Notes under the pieces: generated by a model
What the model saw: only the letters and a program-made list of their open reading frames with translations
What the model was told of the DNA's origin: nothing
Databases searched by the model: none
Assembly: GCA_016787485.1 (NCBI GenBank)
Contig: JAEUUL010000014.1
Coordinates: forward strand, 62,001 to 126,000
Source of the DNA: Bacteroidota bacterium
GTDB lineage: Bacteria > Bacteroidota > Bacteroidia > NS11-12g > UBA955
Length of the DNA stretch: 64,000 bases
Direction of reading: 5' to 3'
Part shown: piece by piece, positions 8,034-16,259 of the stretch
Numbering within the stretch: position 1 is the stretch's first letter
Layout of the letters: every line of letters starts with the position of its first letter
Translations under genes and position numbers: made by a program

Positions 8034-10058
8034 TTGAAACAGACGTACAGAAAAATATGGATTCTGTTTCTGATACTGTCAGGATGTTTATGTCCTGCAG
8101 TGCATTTGCGTGCAGGAGATCGTGTTATTGTCCTTGATAACAGCCAGGAGTCGTTTCGGATTGGCAAATTTGTATCTTACATAAAAGACACTGCTGAAAA
8201 CATCACTTTTCATGATATCGTTTCTGGAAAACTCGATGCTGCATTCGTCCCGTGCAACCAGGATGCGCCCAATTTTGGCAATGTACAACTAACCACATGG
8301 AATAAATTCACTGTCGTCAACAAATCAACCCACGAATGGATTTTAACTGTCGACAATTATTCCCTGGATACATTGTATTTCTATTATGCAAATGCCAGTG
8401 GCCAATACAATAAAATCAAATCAGGCAGGTGCTTGCCACTCAGCAGCCGCAAATACAAAACATGCACGTACGTTTTTGATTTGCCCGTAGCCGCAGGAGA
8501 CACAGCCATATTTTATCTGAGGGTATCTTCCTTTTTTATGCAATATCCATTGAAGATCTACACCAAAGAAGCTTTTATAGAATCTGCCCATAAAAAAGAC
8601 TCACTGGAAGGGATGTATTTCGGCATGATGCTGCTCATTGTCCTGTATAATTTGTTTCTGTTTATATACGTAAGAGACCATGCCTATTTTTATTATATCA
8701 TTTATGTGCTTTTCAATGCATTAATGATAGCACAATTAAAAGGGTATGTGGCAGATTTGTGGGGAGACCGGTTCCATTTCTTCTGGGCCTACTCGCCTGC
8801 GATTATTGCGCTTTCGTCATTTATGGCAGTTGTTTTTTCACAACATATTCTTGAATCGAAAAGGTACACGCCCCGGCTTCACAAAATCATGAGTTTCGTC
8901 TTCAAGCCCTTGCTGATTCTTGTTATTCTGTTAAGTATTTTCGGATACAACCTTGAAGCATCACTCATGAATCAGATTGTTGGTCTTCCTCTTGCAATCA
9001 TCATGTATGTGACATCTATTGTGATTTACAGACAGGGAAACAAATTTGTCCGATTTTATATGGCCGCCTGCTGGGCCTATTTCCTTGGAGTTATTATTTA
9101 TGTGTTAAAAGCATTCACTGTTTTGCCCTTTACCGAGTTTACAAACAATGCAATAGAAATTGGTTCTTCGGTTCAATTAATTATGTTCTCCATAACCATT
9201 GCAGATAAAGTAAATGAATACAGGAAGGAAAAAGCGGCGGCTCAGCAGGAATTGGTTGAGTCCATGAAAAAGAATGAAATGCTAATCACCGAACACAACC
9301 GCATGCTTGAAACCAAAGTGAGTGAGAGAACCAGTGAATTAAAAAAATCTCTGACCAATCTGGAATTGTCTCAGATTGAATTACAGGATAAAAACCAAAT
9401 CATCACCCGGGAAAAACAAAGAAGCGATGAACTGCTCTGGAATATATTACCTGAAGAGGTTGCAGAAGAATTAAAACAGAAAGGCAGTGCCGAAGCAAAA
9501 CACTATGAAAATGTGAGTGTTCTGTTTACAGATTTCAAAGACTTTACAAATATTTCTGAAAAAATGTCACCCCAGCAACTTGTATTTGAAATACACAATT
9601 GCTTCAAGGTATTTGATGAAATTGTAGAGAAACACAACATAGAAAAAATCAAAACCATAGGAGATAGTTATATGTGTGCCGGCGGATTGCCCAATCCAAA
9701 TAACACGCACGCATCGGATACGGTAAAAGCAGCTATTGAAATTATAGAATTCATGAACGATTTAAACCGCCAAAAAAAGGCAAAAGGTTTATATCCGTTT
9801 GAAATCAGAGTAGGTATAAATTCAGGACCGGTGGTGGCAGGAATTGTTGGGATTAAAAAGTTTGCCTACGATATCTGGGGTGATACAGTAAACATAGCCA
9901 GCCGCCTGGAAAACAGCGGAGAACCCGGCAAAATCAATATCAGCGGATCTACTTACTCTTTGATAAAGGACCAATTTGATTTTACCTATCGGGGCAAGAT
10001 TGCGGTAAAAGGAAAAGGCGAAGTAGATATGTATTTCGTAAATCAACCCGATATATGA
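8034..10058 (+). CDS. 7TM sensor adenylate cyclase (7TMR-DISM type)
   Basis: A 674-residue receptor cyclase. A signal peptide (residues 1-27) precedes a periplasmic beta-rich domain of the 7TMR-DISM extracellular type (to about residue 170). Seven membrane helices follow (about 195-400), then a coiled coil with repeated Glu/Lys (400-470), then a class III cyclase domain with LFTDFKDF, TIGDSYM and the adenine-selecting Lys and Asp residues. It probably senses an external carbohydrate or other ligand and makes cAMP. The start is a TTG only 6 bases after the previous stop; it is chosen because it gives a proper signal peptide (MKQTYRKIWILFLIL). The catalytic domain is a close paralogue of the partial cyclase at the left edge. 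Confidence 0.88.
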   Translation: MKQTYRKIWILFLILSGCLCPAVHLRAGDRVIVLDNSQESFRIGKFVSYIKDTAENITFHDIVSGKLDAAFVPCNQDAPNFGNVQLTTWNKFTVVNKSTHEWILTVDNYSLDTLYFYYANASGQYNKIKSGRCLPLSSRKYKTCTYVFDLPVAAGDTAIFYLRVSSFFMQYPLKIYTKEAFIESAHKKDSLEGMYFGMMLLIVLYNLFLFIYVRDHAYFYYIIYVLFNALMIAQLKGYVADLWGDRFHFFWAYSPAIIALSSFMAVVFSQHILESKRYTPRLHKIMSFVFKPLLILVILLSIFGYNLEASLMNQIVGLPLAIIMYVTSIVIYRQGNKFVRFYMAACWAYFLGVIIYVLKAFTVLPFTEFTNNAIEIGSSVQLIMFSITIADKVNEYRKEKAAAQQELVESMKKNEMLITEHNRMLETKVSERTSELKKSLTNLELSQIELQDKNQIITREKQRSDELLWNILPEEVAEELKQKGSAEAKHYENVSVLFTDFKDFTNISEKMSPQQLVFEIHNCFKVFDEIVEKHNIEKIKTIGDSYMCAGGLPNPNNTHASDTVKAAIEIIEFMNDLNRQKKAKGLYPFEIRVGINSGPVVAGIVGIKKFAYDIWGDTVNIASRLENSGEPGKINISGSTYSLIKDQFDFTYRGKIAVKGKGEVDMYFVNQPDI

Positions 10059-10381
10059 ATCTTCCACTTTGGCAAAGAATTCTCAGGGTCTCAGGACTTG
10101 TATGTCTGGCATTTCCTTCTCTTACCTTTATCCTATGGCAGTATGCCAGTGGTGTGGGAAAAAATCAGGCGCAAAGAGTACAGATTTATCACAGTTTTTT
10201 CCCGGAATTCCTGAATGAACCGTTTGTTGTTACGCTGGTCAGTCTGGGCTTTTGTGCGCTGGGTGTTCTGCTCAGTGCAATCAGTCTGTTTGTGCCGGGT
10301 ATCACCTGGAAGGTATTAAACATTGTGAATATTGCTATTCTGGGTTTGTTAACCCTGTTGTACCTGTTTTGGCTGATGTGA
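10055..10381 (+). CDS. Small membrane protein of unknown function
   Basis: A 108-residue protein with three hydrophobic segments (residues ~10-27, 50-75 and 83-107) and little else. Its ATG overlaps the stop of the receptor cyclase (ATGA), so translation is probably coupled and the protein may work with the cyclase in the inner membrane. No family is recognised. It ends 46 bases before the displaced cmk fragment, which in the ancestral order would have been the convergent 3' end of cmk. Confidence 0.7.
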   Translation: MNLPLWQRILRVSGLVCLAFPSLTFILWQYASGVGKNQAQRVQIYHSFFPEFLNEPFVVTLVSLGFCALGVLLSAISLFVPGITWKVLNIVNIAILGLLTLLYLFWLM

Positions 10382-10427
10382 GATTCGCAGCATCACCGCA
10401 AGCATACCCGGCCTGGCAGGCCAACTG

Positions 10428-10565
10428 TTACAATCCCATCGCTTCTCTCACCCACCCCATGGCCCGGGCAAACTGCTCTTCGCGGCTCAGGTGTGAATTG
10501 TCCAGCACATGGTAATCGCTTGTCATCGTGAGTGGGCTGTCTTTGCGGGTACTGTCAATGCGGTC
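10428..10565 (-). pseudogene. Displaced 3' end of cmk (45 codons)
   Basis: Read on the minus strand this gives the last 45 residues of a cytidylate kinase with its own stop, but no start and no kinase core. It lies ~1.3 kb downstream of the intact cmk. The first 83 bases (10483-10565) are identical to 11778-11860 inside intact cmk. After that the two copies diverge without gaps: the fragment ends EEQFARAMGWVREAMGL and the intact gene ends EEQFEMAMEWVREASLGG. This is the pattern left when an incoming segment supplies a new 3' end and pushes the old one downstream. Confidence 0.85.
10483..10565 (-). repeat. 83-bp direct repeat, copy 1 (cmk fragment)
   Basis: Identical over 83 bases to 11778-11860 in the same orientation. 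The identity stops abruptly at 10565/11860 on one side and decays into a related but different sequence on the other. The two copies flank the AT-rich insert. Confidence 0.9.
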
Positions 10566-10587
10566 TTTGCTAATTCAACAAATTGTA

Positions 10588-11451
10588 TTATTTAAACTTG
10601 ACAATATAGTTCTTTCTGACAAATCCATTTTTAATTCCCTCCTTCTCAATGTAAACAACTCTATCATAAATTTTATCAAAATAAATTTTATCTACAATTA
10701 CTATCAAGTCTTTATCAATAATCTCCATAGGGCCCATATCTTCTTTTTCTTTAAATACTTGTGTTCTTTTTAAGGTTACCTTAAATTCGAACCGAGATGT
10801 ATCAAAATTATTAAATGTCGTAATATTTATTGAATCTGTCATGATATTCCCTATCCGTTTATTCAATAAGCTATCCAATCTTATTAATTCATTAATCCTT
10901 CTCATTTTCTCAGCTAGATCATTCTTTAAGCTATTCTCCATCCATTCGCTTGCGACGAAATTAATTGCTGTTGTAGAACCCGCCAATGAAAACGAATAAT
11001 CACTTTGACCGCATTCACTTTCCAGACGAATCTGGATTGTAGACATTATCTGCATCTTTTTTAACAATTTGAACATACTCAATTGTTGCCCGCTTTGATT
11101 CATCTCACTGGAAAAATCAAAAAACCAGACATTTTTGTCATTGTTTGTAGAAGAAGAATAACTATATATTGAATCCTCATTATCGAATTGAACCAGTATT
11201 TTTTTATTGTCACAACCAGCATAGCCAACTTCTGAGATATAAAGGTTTAGGTCAAGTGCGTTTTCAAAATGATTTAACACAAGGACTGGTTGTGTATATG
11301 GGAAACTACCCCCTGAACCAATTATGGAGCAAGTTTTATATTTTCCGTCAAAAGGATTCTTGTCCTGCTTATATGTCCATACCTGGGCTTGAATAAAAGA
11401 AGAAAATCCGATAAAGAAACTTGTGAACAGTGCAAATCCTCTAATTTTCAT
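10588..11451 (-). CDS. Secreted protein of unknown function (cassette cargo)
   Basis: A 287-residue protein. The ATG at 11451 gives a clear signal peptide (MKIRGFALFTSFFIGFSSF, then IQAQ as the cleavage region); longer in-frame extensions upstream lack one and are not used. The mature part holds a few cysteines (KTCSI, GCDNK, ECGQ), a region rich in polar residues, and a helical stretch around residues 175-200. No family is recognised. A TAAATTTG box lies 17 bases upstream of the start. The gene is far richer in A+T than cmk and porQ beside it, and it lies inside the cmk 3'-end duplication, so it was probably acquired by transfer. Confidence 0.72.
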   Translation of the reverse strand: MKIRGFALFTSFFIGFSSFIQAQVWTYKQDKNPFDGKYKTCSIIGSGGSFPYTQPVLVLNHFENALDLNLYISEVGYAGCDNKKILVQFDNEDSIYSYSSSTNNDKNVWFFDFSSEMNQSGQQLSMFKLLKKMQIMSTIQIRLESECGQSDYSFSLAGSTTAINFVASEWMENSLKNDLAEKMRRINELIRLDSLLNKRIGNIMTDSINITTFNNFDTSRFEFKVTLKRTQVFKEKEDMGPMEIIDKDLIVIVDKIYFDKIYDRVVYIEKEGIKNGFVRKNYIVKFK

Positions 11452-11719
11452 ATCGTTGAATTTTAAATCAAATTTACGAATTTCCAAAGAAAATACACTT
11501 AAGTTTTCTGCGATTTTAATCATTCCTTGCGAATATCGGGTGCATAAATAGTGTCTTTTCCGTGTATAATAATATATGAACTTGCGCAAACTGACAAAAT
11601 TGACCCATTATAAAAATTTAGCAATAGAAAAAAGCGATCCCCGAAAGATGGGCAGTGAATTATTTATTATTCGTCTGCCTGAGTGCAACACAATTCCACA
11701 TTTTCACTATTTCATAATT

Positions 11720-12409
11720 TCACCCCCCCAAAGAAGCTTCCCTCACCCACTCCATTGCCATCTCAAATTGCTCTTCCCGGCTCAGGTGTGAATTGTCCAG
11801 CACATGGTAATCGCTTGTCATCGTGAGTGGGCTGTCTTTGCGGGTACTGTCAATGCGGTCGCGTTCCTGCAGATTGGCCAGCACTTCTTCATATTCTGCG
11901 TCGGCCCCGCTGGCCTTTAGTTCTTCATAACGGCGCTGTGCGCGCACTTCAGAACTGGCGGTCATAAATATTTTCAACTCAGCGTCGGGAAACACCACAG
12001 TCCCTATATCCCGTCCATCCATCACCACGCCTTTTTCACGCCCCATGGCCTGCTGGGCCTGCACAAGAAACCTGCGTACTGCGGTTATCCTGGCTACCTG
12101 GCTTACGGCTCCCGCCACACGGAGGGTGCGTATCTCCTGCTCTATATCCCTGCCATTGAGCAAAACATCGTTGCGTCCCGTGCTGCTGTTCACTGCAAAG
12201 TCAATCCGGATATGGGGCAAACAGGAGGCTACGGCAGCCTCATCCTCCGGATGAATGTTGTGGTTAAGGATATACAAGGTCACAGCCCGGTACATAGCAC
12301 CGCTGTCTATGAATTTATAACCCAGTTCGCGGGCCAGTGCTTTTGCCAGCGTACCCTTGCCGCAACTGCTGTATCCGTCTATGGCGATGTTGATTTTGTT
12401 CGCGTTCAA
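11720..12409 (-). CDS. cmk: Cytidylate kinase
   Basis: A (d)CMP kinase of 229 residues, the usual length, that makes CDP from CMP and ATP in the cytosol. The P-loop GYSSCGKGT is at the N-terminus; DSGAMYRA, the DGRDIGT segment and the ERDRIDSTR lid follow. The likely start is the TTG at 12409, two bases beyond the porQ stop; an ATG farther upstream would add 24 unlikely residues overlapping porQ. The last ~17 codons, ending in a G-rich run and TGA, differ from the displaced copy at 10428-10565, so the present 3' end seems to have come with the inserted cassette. The porQ-cmk pairing is common in Bacteroidota. Confidence 0.93.
   Translation of the reverse strand: MNANKINIAIDGYSSCGKGTLAKALARELGYKFIDSGAMYRAVTLYILNHNIHPEDEAAVASCLPHIRIDFAVNSSTGRNDVLLNGRDIEQEIRTLRVAGAVSQVARITAVRRFLVQAQQAMGREKGVVMDGRDIGTVVFPDAELKIFMTASSEVRAQRRYEELKASGADAEYEEVLANLQERDRIDSTRKDSPLTMTSDYHVLDNSHLSREEQFEMAMEWVREASLGG
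11778..11860 (-). repeat. 83-bp direct repeat, copy 2 (inside cmk)
   Basis: Partner of 10483-10565; it encodes the conserved DRIDSTRKDSPLTMTSDYH region of cytidylate kinase. In this copy the reading frame is continuous with the rest of cmk. Confidence 0.9.
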
Positions 12410-12410
12410 A

Positions 12411-13463
12411 TCAGGACCGCGAAGATGCAGGTTTACGCCGGAATTCGGAAAGCGTGGCCGCAAACGTGAACAGATTTGCATTGAAACCCGGGAAAAACGT
12501 GGAACTGCTGTAGGTAATCTGTATGCGGCTTACACGAAACATAAGGCCCCAACTGAATCCCGACAGACCCGGCCGCACATCCGGGGCCATTTCCCGCCTG
12601 CGCTGATGGTTGTACCCGCCCAAAACGCCGAAATTCTTACCCAGAACCAGTTCTGTACCCACAGCAAAGTGCCGCATGAGCTTGTCTCCGAATTTTGCTT
12701 CGGCAGGCGTAACCGGTTTTCCACTCAGGTCTATGGTTTGGTTGGTTTGTAAATACTGATTGTATGTCAGGTCCCACTTCTGCAGGTTGTGTGCAGTGAT
12801 ATTGAAGCGGAACGGCATATGCTTTGGCTTGAAATTGACACCTGCCTCTGCAGAAAAAGGTAGTTTGTCTCCGTTTCCACGGTTATAGGCCAGCACCATA
12901 AATCCGGCATTCCGCAATACTGCACCCACCGAAATTACGCTGTCCCTGTTATGCCAAACCATACCAACATCTGCTGCCACACCGGCCCCGATGTATGGTC
13001 CCAGAATGGAATAAGTCATTTTCAATCCGCCACCTACATGCAAGTTTGGGGCTATTTCCCGTCCCACAGACAATCCCAGAACGGTTTCATTGGCAGAAAC
13101 GGTGCCCTCGGGATTGCCGGCAGCATCGTAGGCATTCATGGTTCCGTAATTGATATGCGCCACGTTCAGTGCCAGGGTACCCAGCTTTTCCCAATGTCGT
13201 GCATAGGCACCATTGCCACTCCACACCCCTTTTACCTGTGTGTTGAAATTCATGGCCACCCGGTTGTGCATTCCGGCATTCAACAGTGCCGGATTTACCA
13301 GACCAAAAGTGGGATCCTGGCTGCGGTAGGAGTTGCAATAGCCACCCCAGGCCGCCTGCCGGGCATTTATCGGCATGGAAAGCGGGGCAAAAACCCCTGA
13401 GGCACCACCCTGTGCACTGAGAGACAAGGGCAGCAGGAACAGTAAAAATCTGGAAATACGCAT
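12411..13463 (-). CDS. porQ: Type IX secretion system protein PorQ
   Basis: A 350-residue outer-membrane beta-barrel protein of the PorQ family, part of the attachment complex that links type IX secretion cargo to surface lipopolysaccharide. The signal peptide is MRISRFLLFLLPLSLSAQ; the ATG at 13463 is chosen because it starts this peptide. The body has alternating aromatic/glycine strands, and the early segment INARQAAWGGY..NPALL is typical of the PorV/PorQ group. A TATTTTTG box lies 9 bases before the ATG. Its stop overlaps the approach to cmk, so the two form an operon. It fits the two T9SS cargo proteins elsewhere in the window. Confidence 0.88.
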   Translation of the reverse strand: MRISRFLLFLLPLSLSAQGGASGVFAPLSMPINARQAAWGGYCNSYRSQDPTFGLVNPALLNAGMHNRVAMNFNTQVKGVWSGNGAYARHWEKLGTLALNVAHINYGTMNAYDAAGNPEGTVSANETVLGLSVGREIAPNLHVGGGLKMTYSILGPYIGAGVAADVGMVWHNRDSVISVGAVLRNAGFMVLAYNRGNGDKLPFSAEAGVNFKPKHMPFRFNITAHNLQKWDLTYNQYLQTNQTIDLSGKPVTPAEAKFGDKLMRHFAVGTELVLGKNFGVLGGYNHQRRREMAPDVRPGLSGFSWGLMFRVSRIQITYSSSTFFPGFNANLFTFAATLSEFRRKPASSRS

Positions 13464-13567
13464 CCGTGGTTTCAAAAATACCAATAAGCTGGCTTACGAA
13501 AGAAAGAACGACCGGATGAAGGATAAATTTTTACTCCGCCATGATTTGACGAAATTTGCACCAATTC

Positions 13568-14500
13568 ATGCGCATCTATCATCATTTGCAGGATTTACCG
13601 GTTTTCAACAACCTGGTGCTCACCCAGGGCACTTTTGATGGTGTGCACACCGGCCACAAACACGTACTGCAAAAAGTGGTGGAAAAAGCACGAAGTGCCG
13701 GTGGTGAGAGCATGTTGCTCACTTTCTACCCGCACCCGCGACTGGTGCTATACCCTGAGGACAATAGTCTGCGCCTGCTGAGCACGCTGGAAGAAAAAGC
13801 CCGGTTGGTGGCGGCCTGCGGCATAGACCATTTGCTCGTACTCCCCTTTACCGATGAGGTAGCCCGGCTGAGTCCCCTTGATTTTGTGCGCAGTGTACTG
13901 GTAGAAAAGCTGAATGTTCACAACATTGTGGTTGGGTACGACCATCGTTTTGGCCGCAACCGCGAAGGTTCATTCAACGACCTGGTGGAAATGGGGATGA
14001 TGTTTAACTTTTCTGTAGATGAAATCCCTGCTTCGGAAATAGACCATATCGCCATCAGCAGCACCCGCATAAGACAGGCCTTGCTGCAGGGCGACCTGAA
14101 ACTGGCCAATGAACTTCTGGGGCACCATTACGAACTGTCCGGCACAGTTGTACACGGACGCAAACTGGGCCGCGAAATCGGTTTCCCTACGGCCAACATC
14201 CAACCCACTGAACCTTTCAAACTCATCCCCTCCACCGGGGTGTACATGGTGCGTTGCCATATAGGTGTGGAAAACTTTAACGGGGTCATGAATATCGGGA
14301 ATAACCCCACCATTCCGGGCAAAGGCTTTAGCATTGAGGCCCACCTGTTTGATTTTATGGACAATATTTACGATATTGCGGTCCGATTCGAAATCATTCA
14401 GTTTATAAGAGCTGAACAAAAGTTTGAAAATGTTGAAGAACTCAAAGAAAAAATCCAACAAGATGTCGAGACAGCAAAAGCTGCATTTCAACATCTATAA
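13568..14500 (+). CDS. ribF: Bifunctional riboflavin kinase/FAD synthetase
   Basis: A 310-residue enzyme that makes FMN from riboflavin and then FAD from FMN. The N-terminal adenylyltransferase half shows TQGTFDGVHTGHKHVL and SSTRIRQALLQGD. The C-terminal kinase half shows GRKLGREIGFPTANI and the GVYMV and MNIGNNPT segments. The ATG at 13568 is preferred to a TTG 12 bases earlier. The next gene starts inside its last 38 bases, so the pair is translationally linked even though the functions are unrelated. Confidence 0.95.
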   Translation: MRIYHHLQDLPVFNNLVLTQGTFDGVHTGHKHVLQKVVEKARSAGGESMLLTFYPHPRLVLYPEDNSLRLLSTLEEKARLVAACGIDHLLVLPFTDEVARLSPLDFVRSVLVEKLNVHNIVVGYDHRFGRNREGSFNDLVEMGMMFNFSVDEIPASEIDHIAISSTRIRQALLQGDLKLANELLGHHYELSGTVVHGRKLGREIGFPTANIQPTEPFKLIPSTGVYMVRCHIGVENFNGVMNIGNNPTIPGKGFSIEAHLFDFMDNIYDIAVRFEIIQFIRAEQKFENVEELKEKIQQDVETAKAAFQHL

Positions 14501-15275
14501 GATCCTCTTTGTTTTTGGCCTGGTGTTTCTGGCCAGTCATTTCAATGTGGTTTCCGCCAATGCTATTTTATATCATGATACGGACGGGTTCAACCCCGGC
14601 ATTGATATGAATCAAACGGCGGTGATACCCGGCGTTTCTCCCTTCTTCGATATTTATTCCTACTGGGATACCCTGAATCTGGACCCTTACAAATTCGATT
14701 TTGCCACAGTTACAGGTCAGTTCAACCTCACTGTGCTTGAAAGCGATTGTGGATTTGCCTTGCCTGTTGCCGGTGCCATGACTTCAGGTTTTGGCTGGCG
14801 TTGGGGGCATGCCCACACCGGAGTGGATCTGAACCTCAAAACCGGAGATACTGTAAGTTCCGCCTTTGACGGGGTTGTCCGCATGAGTACCTGGTACTAC
14901 GGTTATGGCAACTGTGTGGTCATCCGTCACCACAATGGACTGGAAACCCTGTATGGTCACCTGAGCAAGCGACTGGTAAAACCAGGAGACCTTGTAAATG
15001 CCGGGCAGACCATAGGATTGGGCGGCAGTACTGGTTACAGCACAGGACCCCACCTTCATTTCGAAACCCGGTTCATGGGCAAGGCGTTTAATCCGCTTGG
15101 TCTGATTGACTTCAAGAGTGACAGTTTGCTGAAGGATACACTGGCATTTGACAAGACTTCCTTTGCCATGCCTGCACCGGTATATTACAATCGCTACCGC
15201 AGACCGTATTACCGCAACAGCTACTACCGCAAGCCCACCGCTGCGGTGCGCAAGCCGGTGGCAAAGAAAAAATAA
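14463..15275 (+). CDS. M23 family metallopeptidase (LytM-like)
   Basis: A 270-residue secreted or envelope-bound peptidoglycan endopeptidase. An N-terminal hydrophobic segment (ILFVFGLVFLASH) acts as a signal or anchor. The M23 domain spans about residues 95-210 with the zinc ligands in HTGVDLN and HLHFET and the conserved TSGFGWRWG and YGHLSK segments. The C-terminal ~35 residues are rich in Arg, Tyr and Pro and end in Lys, probably for wall binding. The ATG at 14463 overlaps ribF by 38 bases; starts farther upstream in ribF are possible but add only lysine-rich residues. Confidence 0.88.
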   Translation: MSRQQKLHFNIYKILFVFGLVFLASHFNVVSANAILYHDTDGFNPGIDMNQTAVIPGVSPFFDIYSYWDTLNLDPYKFDFATVTGQFNLTVLESDCGFALPVAGAMTSGFGWRWGHAHTGVDLNLKTGDTVSSAFDGVVRMSTWYYGYGNCVVIRHHNGLETLYGHLSKRLVKPGDLVNAGQTIGLGGSTGYSTGPHLHFETRFMGKAFNPLGLIDFKSDSLLKDTLAFDKTSFAMPAPVYYNRYRRPYYRNSYYRKPTAAVRKPVAKKK

Positions 15276-15326
15276 AGCGGGGACCAACCTTCGCACTCCA
15301 TTCCTTTCTGTAATTATCTTTACCCC

Positions 15327-15713
15327 ATGAATTCGTACATTCTTGGCATAGGCGGTATTCTGTTCCGAAGCAACAACCCGGAGGAAACCCGCAACTGGTA
15401 TAAAACCCATTTCGGACTGGAAAGCGAAAAATGGGGTGCGTATTTCCAATGGCGGATGCAGGACAATGCCGAAAAATCGGCAGGTACTACCTGGTGTGCC
15501 TTTAAAAATGACACAGATTATTTTGGTGAATCAGGTCAGGAATTTATGGTAAATTATATCGTGCGTGACATGGACGAATTGCTGCAGAATCTGGCCAAAC
15601 AAGGAATCGGGCAGGTCAAACCTGCGGAAAATACCGATTTCGGGAAGTTTGCATGGGTCAATGATTCCGACGGAAGACGCATAGAATTGTGGGAACCGGC
15701 AGCGGAATCCTGA
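15327..15713 (+). CDS. VOC (glyoxalase/bleomycin-resistance) family protein
   Basis: A 128-residue protein of the vicinal oxygen chelate fold. It shows the typical opening GIGGILFRSNNPEETRNWY and the closing DSDGRRIELWEP with the conserved C-terminal Glu metal ligand. Such proteins bind a divalent metal and act as lyases, dioxygenases or thiol transferases. The substrate cannot be read from the sequence. A near-consensus TATCTTTA box lies just before the ATG. It is convergent with gmhB, and the two stop codons abut. Confidence 0.82.
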   Translation: MNSYILGIGGILFRSNNPEETRNWYKTHFGLESEKWGAYFQWRMQDNAEKSAGTTWCAFKNDTDYFGESGQEFMVNYIVRDMDELLQNLAKQGIGQVKPAENTDFGKFAWVNDSDGRRIELWEPAAES

Positions 15714-16223
15714 TCACCAAAGCAACGCAGGGTCATCAGGCAATGCGGCGATTCCCCGGTTGATGGGCAAGAGCACCCCCCGCACACCTGCGCCGGAAGC
15801 TGAATCCATATCCCTTTCACGATCGCCCAGCATCACACAATTTGCCGGCTTCAGCTGAAAATGATGCATCGCTTTTTCTATCATCAGACTACCGGGTTTG
15901 CGGCAAAGACATTTACCGGAGTATTCCGGATGATGCGGACAGAAATAAAATGCATCTATGGCAAAGCCCTGTGCAGCGCACAACCCCTGCAGATACTGGT
16001 GCATAGCCCTTACTTCCGACGCGGAATACATGCCTTTGTCTATGCCACCCTGATTGGTAATCACAATCAAACCCCATCCACTCTGCCACCAGATTTTCAG
16101 TTTTTCTACAGTACCGGGCAATATTTCAAAGTCATCCAGCGTAGTTGTATAATCACCCGGATCGTGGTTGATTACCCCATCCCGGTCGAGAAAAACAGCC
16201 TTTTCAAATGTGCGCCCTGCCAT
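15714..16223 (-). CDS. gmhB: D-glycero-D-manno-heptose-1,7-bisphosphate 7-phosphatase
   Basis: A 169-residue HAD phosphatase of the histidinol-phosphatase/GmhB subfamily. Motif I is FLDRDGVIN with the nucleophile Asp; ITNQGGIDKG (motif II), KPGSLMI with the conserved Lys (motif III) and GDRERDMDSA (motif IV) follow. The zinc site CPHHPEYSGKCLCRKP is typical of the subfamily. It removes a phosphate in making ADP-heptose for the lipopolysaccharide core. The ATG at 16223 is used; the frame stays open far upstream, but only as the complement of the next gene. Divergent from the glycosyltransferase with 36 bases between starts. Confidence 0.88.
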   Translation of the reverse strand: MAGRTFEKAVFLDRDGVINHDPGDYTTTLDDFEILPGTVEKLKIWWQSGWGLIVITNQGGIDKGMYSASEVRAMHQYLQGLCAAQGFAIDAFYFCPHHPEYSGKCLCRKPGSLMIEKAMHHFQLKPANCVMLGDRERDMDSASGAGVRGVLLPINRGIAALPDDPALLW

Positions 16224-16259
16224 TGCGCAGCAAAATAACTTATTTTCGCCCATTCTACC

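Larger units (their letters stand above)
10566..11860. mobile_element. Inserted cassette at the cmk 3' end
   Basis: The segment between the cmk crossover and the displaced old 3' end. It carries an alternative cmk 3' terminus and one secreted-protein gene. Base composition changes sharply: the 60 bases from 10681 hold 17 G/C, while those from 12001 in cmk hold 37. No integrase, transposase or terminal inverted repeat is present. The limits are set by the 83-bp repeat, and any crossover point inside it would fit equally well. Confidence 0.5.
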
